A stretch of DNA of 64,000 nt from Geosiphon pyriformis. Lineage: Eukaryota; Glomeromycota; Glomeromycetes; Archaeosporales; Geosiphonaceae. Each line of letters starts with the position of its first letter. The stretch's first letter is position 1. The DNA lies in NCBI GenBank assembly GCA_016748015.1, contig JAAOMT010000714.1, positions 62,001-126,000 of the forward strand. Direction: 5' to 3'. The position numbers and the translations under genes are program-made. Below are positions 57,232-64,000 of the stretch, piece by piece. Below the pieces are notes generated by a model that was not told where the DNA came from, made no database searches, and saw nothing but the letters and a program-made list of their open reading frames with translations.

Positions 57232-59127
57232 CACACTTCTATTTATTATAATAGAATCAGTGAACTTGTTTGGTGGTAGTTTTGATTCTGATTTGACTAG
57301 TTTGAGAACTCATTCTAATATCAAGAAAAAACATATAAAAAGTATCTACTTTTGTAGTGTATTATATAAAAAACTGAAGAAGTCTAAAGTTAATAGTATT
57401 ATAATTGACTTATTTACTGGCTTTATTAGTTTAGAAAAAATTATAGGCTTTAACATTAAATCTGTAGTGTCTTGAAAAAGCAATGTTAATAGTATTACAA
57501 ATAATATTGGTTTCAAATATTAAGAATATAAGAAACATAATTGTAAAAGAAACTAGTTATGCAAATTTGGATGCTTTAATGGGCAACAAAAATATGGACA
57601 ACATTATGTTAAAGAAAACTTACATTTGTACATATATGTTAAATTATTCACCAAAAGCTTTAATATTTGATGATATAAACAATAATAATAATATATTGAA
57701 ACTTCTATTTTTCAAATTTACTAGTTTTAAGTAGTTGTCATTTGTTAAGTCATGAGTTTTTAAAAAACAAAATTTTGAGCCAGTTAAATTTTTTATGTTA
57801 GATATTAAATTATTTGTTGTACTTGACAAAATTAAGTTTTCTATTAAAAAAAATTTTTATTACATCAATGGTTTTAGAAAAGTATTGATTTTCTCAAAAT
57901 TTCTAAATATTATTAGATCTACTTTCATTTCTGAATTGAGTTTAGACAAAGCAAAAAATTTGGCCATCAGTAAGAAAATCTTAATAAATAATAATATTAG
58001 AAGACCAAATAATTATTTGGATTAGAAAATAATTGTCAAAAAAATTTCAGTTAATCTTTCTAAATTAGCTGTAGAATTAATTTTTTCCAAATTTGGTAAG
58101 CTGGTTTCAATTAAGATGCAATTGATTGGTTTTTGGCAAAAAGCTTTGATTAAGTTTAAGTCATTTAAAGTTGTTAAATTAGTTGCTTCAAAGTAATTGG
58201 TTTTTATAAAAAAATTCTATGCATATTATATTAATAGTTAATAATAAACAATTATAAGTATTCAGAGATTTTTATCAGACTTTGTTGTATATTTTGTCTG
58301 TTAATACTATTGCTCATAATTTTTCTGGTTTGTTGGAATTATATAGTAAGAAAACTTGCTTTATTGGCTATAATCTGAGTTCATATGTGCATAATAGGTG
58401 TGCTATAATTTGTTTTGCTAATAAAATAGCTAAAATGGCTGCTATTATTTCTATTCTAGTTTTTAAGAGTGTAAATTTATGCTGAACTAGTTTTTTTTAG
58501 TCTGTTGTGCTTAGTGCAAACAATTTGATTATGTTTCTAATATGTTTTCAATGAATAAAAATCTTGGTGTTTATAGTAAATAGATGATGTTTTCTCAGAA
58601 TTGAATTTGTTTAGCCAATATTTATAAAAAAAAAGCAGACACTAATTGCCCATTCAGTGTCTTTTTGTGGAAAAACTTGGGCCCAAATTGTTAATAATTC
58701 TATATTTTGTGTAACATCTTTGGTTCTTTTCAGTACTGGTTTATTTTTAAATGTTAAATCTCTTTTGCTAGTTTTTTTTTAATATAAGTAATAGGTTTGC
58801 TGCTTTTGAATACAGTTTTGTTAGTCTTATGGAGCAAGTTAATAAGCTGACTAAGAAATTGGACACACTTAAACCAATGGTTTTTCAGTCTAGCCCTGAA
58901 TGTTAGCTATTGGTGACTTTTTCATCACAAAATCAAGAGACAGATATAGTAATAAATAAGGATTTGAATGCAGTTATTTGTAATGAGACTGTTATAAAAG
59001 CAGTAGTTTTTGATATATTAATTGTTTTAAAATTGGAAAAAAATATAGACAATTTGTCAGCTTTAGTTATAAACCTAATAGCCAAGATAGACAATTTTAG
59101 TTTGGATGTAAAAGATCTCTTTTCTTA
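57232..59127 (+). pseudogene. LINE-I ORF1
   Basis: Text equivalent to LINE-C ORF1: VNLFGGSFDSDLTS (57262), VKETSYANLDALMGN (57545), IKKNFYYINGFRKVLIFSKF (57845) and LNIIRSTFISELSLDKAKNL (57905), then the RRM region (58030-58190), LLYILSVNTIAHNFSGLLEL (58280), YSKKTCFIGYNLSSYVHNRC (58342) and AIICFANKIAK. Near 58505 a CX2C-type knuckle is only partly preserved (CCA.CKQFDYVSN.F, His reads Tyr). Ends around 59127. More than ten stops or shifts. Confidence 0.7.
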
Positions 59128-59144
59128 ATAACAAATCTGGTTTA

Positions 59145-62100
59145 AAAGATTGTTACTTGTTATATTAGAGATTTCAATGTTTCTGTCAAGCAGAAAGATG
59201 TTGTTTATTGGCATATAGATTTAAGTAACATGATTTCTATTATTATTAAGACAAAATTAAAATCTAAAATCAGGTTGTGAATTATGAATAAGTTTAGTAA
59301 AGTTCGAATTTTTACTTCTGGCTTGAATGAAAGTTTTTTTTGGTGTTGGTATTACTGTAATTATAGATAGTTCTATAGTTTGACATGTTTTAAAGATAAA
59401 TAAAATTCCAAATTGGTTGATTTTAATATGTTTTTTGTTCAAAAACAAGCTTTTAATTACAATTTTGGGTTTATATGCTAATGTGTCTGTTGGTGTATAA
59501 TTTGGTCAGGGTTCTAATATCAATTTTATAATTTTTAAAACAGTTAACTCTAGCTTATTTGTGAATTTGAGTGGTAATTTTAATAAGAATAGTTTTAAAA
59601 AAAGTGTAAGTTTTAAGTTTTGTTTGGATCTAAGTCTGGTTAATGTATTTAATAGACATTTATTGACTAAGGCTTTTATTTGGAGCAATTCTAAAGAAAT
59701 TAAAAAAGTGTTAAATTTTATTTTTGTGAATAAAAACTTGGCATCTGAAATAGCATATCATAAGATTGATGTTGTGACAAAGTTTTTTGATACAGATTAT
59801 AAGACAGTATTACCAAAAGTTTTTAGTCTTTTTTTTTAAATATTGTTAATGTTGATTTGCTGTAAATTTACATTTTCAGATAGTTAAACTTTCAATAACT
59901 GAATTTATTTTCAAATTATCTTCTATAATTTGAACTGCTAGATTTATCAATGAAATAGCCAATTTTGTGCCAGTTACTTTGTATAGTTATATTATAGTAA
60001 ATGTCAACTTTTTCTCAAGAATTGCTTGTCTAGAAGCTCACTAAAACTCTGTAGTTATTTTGCTATAAAAGTCAACTTTTCTACAGAAATCTTGTTTGTA
60101 GGCTACCTTAATAATTATAATAAGAAAAGTAAAAAAAAATAAAAAAAATGCAAAGAAATAGGATTTTGTCAAAAGAAACGTTTTTTATTTAGGTCTGGAG
60201 TTACTAACAGATTACTGAAATTGGTAGCTAATTAATTTCAAAATGTTAGTTGTATTGAGGGAGTTTTAAGTATAAGAATTTAAAGAATTTGGTTTTTGAA
60301 TATTTAATTTTTATTTGTGATGTGTAAAAATAATTTGTTCTAATTAAGATATCTAAAGTAAAATACTATTATAAGATACTATGAGAAGATACATTTTTTT
60401 TGAAGAGAAAAGCTTTTCTTTTATACAACTTGTTATAGTACTAGTCTTTGAATTTGTACTTTTTTTTTGCTCTAATTTTGGTAAACTAAAGATATATTTC
60501 AGCAAACTATAAGTTATTTTTACAAACTATTAATTATTTCGGCCAATTTTTATTAATTTCGGCGAATTTTGATTATATTAAATGGTTCAGAGTATTGTGT
60601 AATTTGATCATTTTAATTTCTATAGTACAAATCGGGTTATTAATTGAATAATAATATTTGGTAATAATTGAAATGATAATAATATATGCTAATTAATAAT
60701 AAAAATTATGAGGATAATTTTATGCTAATTAATAGCTAAAATTTTACTAGTAACAATAGTCTCAATATTAATTGGTTTAGATGGTTTTTTAGATGTTTAT
60801 CTTGATAGTATTTATAAACAGACTAATAAAAATTAATAGAAGTTCAAGTTAAAGAATGTAGATAATGCAAAGTAGATATAATTTGAAAAATAATTTTTTA
60901 ATGAATTGTTGACAAATTCGAATGTATTTGAGGAAACATATGATTATAGTAACTTGGATGTAATATTGAAAGTCCTAAAAGAAGTTATAATACATGCTAC
61001 TAATATGGTGTTTTCTAAGCATTAGTATAATAAATATAATTGTTCAAAAAACAAACAATCTTCAAAATATTTTAAATTGAAATTGCTTATTGCAAAGATT
61101 ATAAAAAAATGAAATTTAAAAGATCTATTAAAATTCAACTGTCTTGTTAGAGTTGGTTATCTATTAATAATGTTGAAGCATCTATGATTATTAGCATAAT
61201 TTAGAGTAGTATAAGCTTAATAAAATTATTTAAACATTTGTTAATGATGTGAAAAAAATATCAAAAATCTAAGTATTATGAATCAAAAGCATCTGAGAAT
61301 ATAATTATTAGAAAGACAATTGAACAATGCATGGAAAATTTTTGCTCTAACAAAAAACAGATAATAAAAAGTATTTTAGAAAGACTATTTTGCAAAGTTG
61401 TTTTGAATTACTTAATAGTAAAAGATAAATTGGTAATGGAGCCTGATAAGATGAATATTAGAGTTGATGTAATCATAAAAAGATGGATAAAGAAGTGATT
61501 AGTGTTTCTAAAGATGCCTAATCTTTGGTTTTGTTAATATATGCCTCTGAATTATATGAATAATGATGCTTTTTTTGGTGTAATAAAAGAGATTAATATG
61601 AAAGAGTTGACTTTAGTTGTTAATAATTTGCCAAATAATAAAACTGCCAGATTGTTAGAAATACTTAATGAACTTTGGAAACATTATGGTAAAAAAGTGT
61701 TGGGTTGTTTTTTAAGATTAATGAATTTGTGTTTAACTTTAGATATGGTTTCAATTTCTTGGAAAAGAGCATATGTTTCAATAATTCCAAAATCTTATAA
61801 ATAGAATAGTGTCTTAATAAATACTAAACCTATTGCACTAATTGAAACAGCTTAGAAGATTTTATCTAAGATTTTTTCTGATTAGATATTATTAACATAC
61901 AGCAAATTTAATATTCTTTGTGATGATAACTTTTTGGTGTTGAAGGGTACTTCGACTTAGTTTTTTATCTTTGCCATTGAGTTAATTGTAAAAAATGCTC
62001 TAAAAAAGAATAGAAAGCTTTAGTTAATATTGCAGAATATGTGTAAAGCTTATAATTTAGTGAGCTAACATTATTTGAGGACTAGTTTGTAATATATTAA

Positions 62101-64000
62101 AATATGCAATCAGTTTATCAAGTTTTTTAGCAACATTCATGAGAATCAGATCAACAAAGTAATAATAAATTTTGAACTTTTAAATAATTATAGAGTACAT
62201 AATAGTTTGGATTAGAATAAGATCTTTTTTTTACTTCTTTGAAGAATTTTCTATAATTCACTTTTGTGTAAGATCAAAAGACATAAACACTTGTGTAAAT
62301 ACTGAATTAATACTAAGTTCATAATAAAAACTGGCAAAATTGAAGCTGTTAAAGGAAAAACTTTTTTTTTGCTGTTAGTGTTTTTGTTGATAATACAATT
62401 TGGGTCAAAAATAATCAAGCTTCTATACAGTATATTTTAAATATTGTCAGTGAGTTCTTTAATATCAATAATATCTTAATTGATAATAATAAAACTGTGG
62501 TTATTTCTATCAATTAGAGTGTTAAAACTGTCTCATTATTAATAAATGGTTTGCCAATTTTAATTGCTAAGAAAAATGAGTTGTATAGATTCTTGATATT
62601 TTTTTGTTTACTAAGAATCTTTTTAAGTCTAGCTTAGTTCAAACTTATACAGATGTCAGATTTTTTTCCAATGTAGTATTAAGAAAAGTAATTATGAATA
62701 AACAATTTTCTTATTTAGTTTTGGCTGTTTTGCAGTTCATAGTTGGCTACTAAATGCAGTTTAGTTTTGTTTTATTGAATGTATATTGTAAGTAGAATGT
62801 TATAATTAAGAATAGTCTTAAAGCCAAAACTGGTTTATCACATGATTTTTTTAATAAGACTTTGTATTATCTATTTTTATATAGTTTAAAACTCTTTAAG
62901 CAAGTGCAATCTAAAGAAAAAGTGGCTTTATTGATTTTTTTTCCAATACCTGAGGCATTTTTAGATGTTTATTTGAATATAGGTTTTTGAATTTGCAAGT
63001 TCTGAGGTGGTTTTCTTTAAATTTTTTACAGTTTCTTGTTAAGTTGCATGTTAATCAAGTAAACAATTTTTTAGTTAAGGTGGTAAAAATTTTTTTGGAC
63101 AATAAGTTGTCTTTGACAAACAATTTGTTTATTGCTTTTTGTGGTTCTAATAAGTTTCTAATGTCTAGTATCTTGGAGCAACTCTTATATTATAGTTTTG
63201 TTCTTTCTTTAAAATAGTTTGGTATTGTATTTAGTAACAGACTTTTGAACAAAAAAGGATATATGATGAATTGAAAGATGTTTTGGCAATAAAAAAGATT
63301 AGATTTAAGAGTCTCTGTATCTTATTAGTTTATGCTAATATTTAAGTTTTTGAGTAAAAATGTTTCTTTGAAGATTGAGTTTATTAATGTTTATAGATCA
63401 CTTGGATTGAATATTTTGGGATCTGAAAAGTTCTTTAATATATGAAAGAGTTTGCTGAAAATTTGGTCTGATTCTATTAAGACCTATACAAATAAGTTCT
63501 TAAAGTGCATTGGTTTCACTAAGGTAATAAGTAGTATAGCTGCTTATTTTCTGGCTGTGAACATAGATATTAGAATTAGAGTAAATAAGCTTTTATTTTC
63601 TACTTTGGCTGAGTTACAGGTTGTTGTTTTGGCATTAGAATGTGTTCTGTTTTTGTGTGCTGTAATTTTGTATCTAAACAGCTAATTTGTGATTAATGCA
63701 TATGTATTTGAGACTTCATTTGCTGTACTTGATTTCTGTAATTTATGTTGAATTAAAAGAAGACATGTTATTAATCTGATTAAAGATAAAGACATTTCTG
63801 TTAAATGAGTAAAAATTAAAAATTCTGAACAATATTAAGACTAATGTAATAGCTGGTAAGATCACTTTTTCTTTTTTTTTTTACAAATTGGAATTCAGAA
63901 TTGGTTTTTGGTGGCTTATAATATGGCTGTATCTAGTAATACTTGTTATTTTGTTTGTAATCTGTACCAGTTAATTTGCCACATTTGTTAAGAGACTGGT
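59145..64000 (+). pseudogene. LINE-I ORF2, interrupted by a solo LTR and by the window end
   Basis: Endonuclease: IIIKTKLKSKIR (about 59240; Glu reads Lys), LITILGLYANVSVG (about 59455), LSGNFNKNSFKKSVSFKFCL (59566), FIFVNKNLAS (59720) and FFDTDYKTV (59785). The frame resumes after the LTR with SILIGLDGFLDVYLDSIYKQ (60763). Then the linker FCSNKKQIIKSILERLFCKV (61342), RT from about 61541 (NNDAFFGVIKEINMKEL, SIIPKSYK), the catalytic box reading FVDNTIWV (about 62382-62405), RNase H from about 63470 (TYTNKFLKCIG with Asp to Asn; LAELQVVVLALEC at 63607). Stops are frequent. The C-terminus is outside the window. Confidence 0.75.
59808..60755 (-). mobile_element. Solo LTR of the gypsy-2 family inside LINE-I ORF2
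   Basis: The reverse complement of the gypsy-2 5' LTR, 948 bases, TGTTACTAG...GGTAATA in LTR sense. Flanks are ACAG(T) at 59804 and ATAG(T) at 60756, a 4-5-bp duplication with one C/T difference. The codons DTDYKTV before it and VSILIGLDG after it belong together in LINE ORF2. It is the best-preserved of the three copies of this LTR in the window, so it inserted late relative to them or was less mutated. Confidence 0.85.

Larger units (their letters stand above)
57127..64000 (+). mobile_element. LINE-I: old full-length relative of LINE-C (runs off the window)
   Basis: Starting at tttctcttattaatctctt (57127) the sequence follows LINE-C from its 5' UTR through ORF1 and ORF2, with dense stops and AT drift. 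It is interrupted by a solo LTR at 59808-60755. RNase H is reached at 63460-63840, and the window ends in the region before the C-terminal zinc motif. It stands in direct tandem behind LINE-C. Confidence 0.8.

Noticed and set aside
1-64000. Host protein-coding genes, tRNA or rRNA genes
   Set aside because: No stretch outside the mobile elements has a coherent frame, splice-site pattern or cloverleaf that I could support by eye.

Overview
This window is eukaryotic, very AT-rich, and made almost entirely of transposable elements in different states of decay. I see no credible host gene, tRNA, rRNA, CRISPR array or bacterial operon. The protein families (a LINE with an RRM plus CCHC ORF1 and an APE endonuclease-RT-RNase H ORF2, and a Ty3/gypsy LTR element carrying a zinc-ribbon and dUTPase block) match my recollection of repeats from arbuscular-mycorrhiza-type fungi (Glomeromycotina, most strongly Geosiphon pyriformis). 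That assignment is inference from memory and was not searched. Element labels used below (LINE-A to -E, -H, -I, -J; gypsy-1, gypsy-2, -F, -G) are mine.

Layout. 1-4.5 kb: a minus-strand solo LTR, then an old minus-strand LINE (J). 4.5-12.2 kb: an old plus-strand LINE (E) split by a Ty3/gypsy element (gypsy-2, 4963-9798), which itself contains a Tc1/mariner-like transposase scrap. 12.2-15.7 kb: the 5' half of a gypsy element on the minus strand (F). 15.7-26.6 kb: the best-preserved LTR element (gypsy-1), with both LTRs, a primer-binding site, gag, protease, zinc-ribbon, dUTPase, RT, RNase H, integrase, a post-integrase ORF and a polypurine tract. A solo LTR sits inside its 5' LTR. 26.6-27.9 kb: a plus-strand dUTPase-to-LTR fragment (G) that looks like the missing 3' half of F. 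28.0-34.8 kb: LINE-A (minus). 36.1-42.9 kb: LINE-B (plus), closely related to A and head-to-head with it. LINE-B is inserted in an older LINE-D (about 35.9-49.7 kb). D also contains a short minus-strand element (H) made of a LINE ORF1 C-terminus joined to a LINE 3' tail. 50.1-57.0 kb: LINE-C, the most intact copy. 57.1 kb to the window end: LINE-I, an old relative of C, broken by a solo LTR. A 256-base run of N lies at 42970-43225.

Insertion history can be read from target-site duplications: LINE-B (10 bp, with an empty-site paralogue at 4708-4717), LINE-A (10 bp with one C/T difference), LINE-C (9-11 bp) and the solo LTR in LINE-I (4-5 bp with one C/T difference).

Decay is dominated by C-to-T and G-to-A changes: Gln codons to TAA/TAG, Trp to stop, Arg to Cys, and loss of catalytic Asp in RT, protease, dUTPase and integrase. 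This resembles repeat-induced point mutation or methylcytosine deamination. No element here is likely to be autonomous as it stands. LINE-C is the closest, with one nonsense codon in ORF1, three in ORF2, one frameshift and an FVDD-to-FVNN change.
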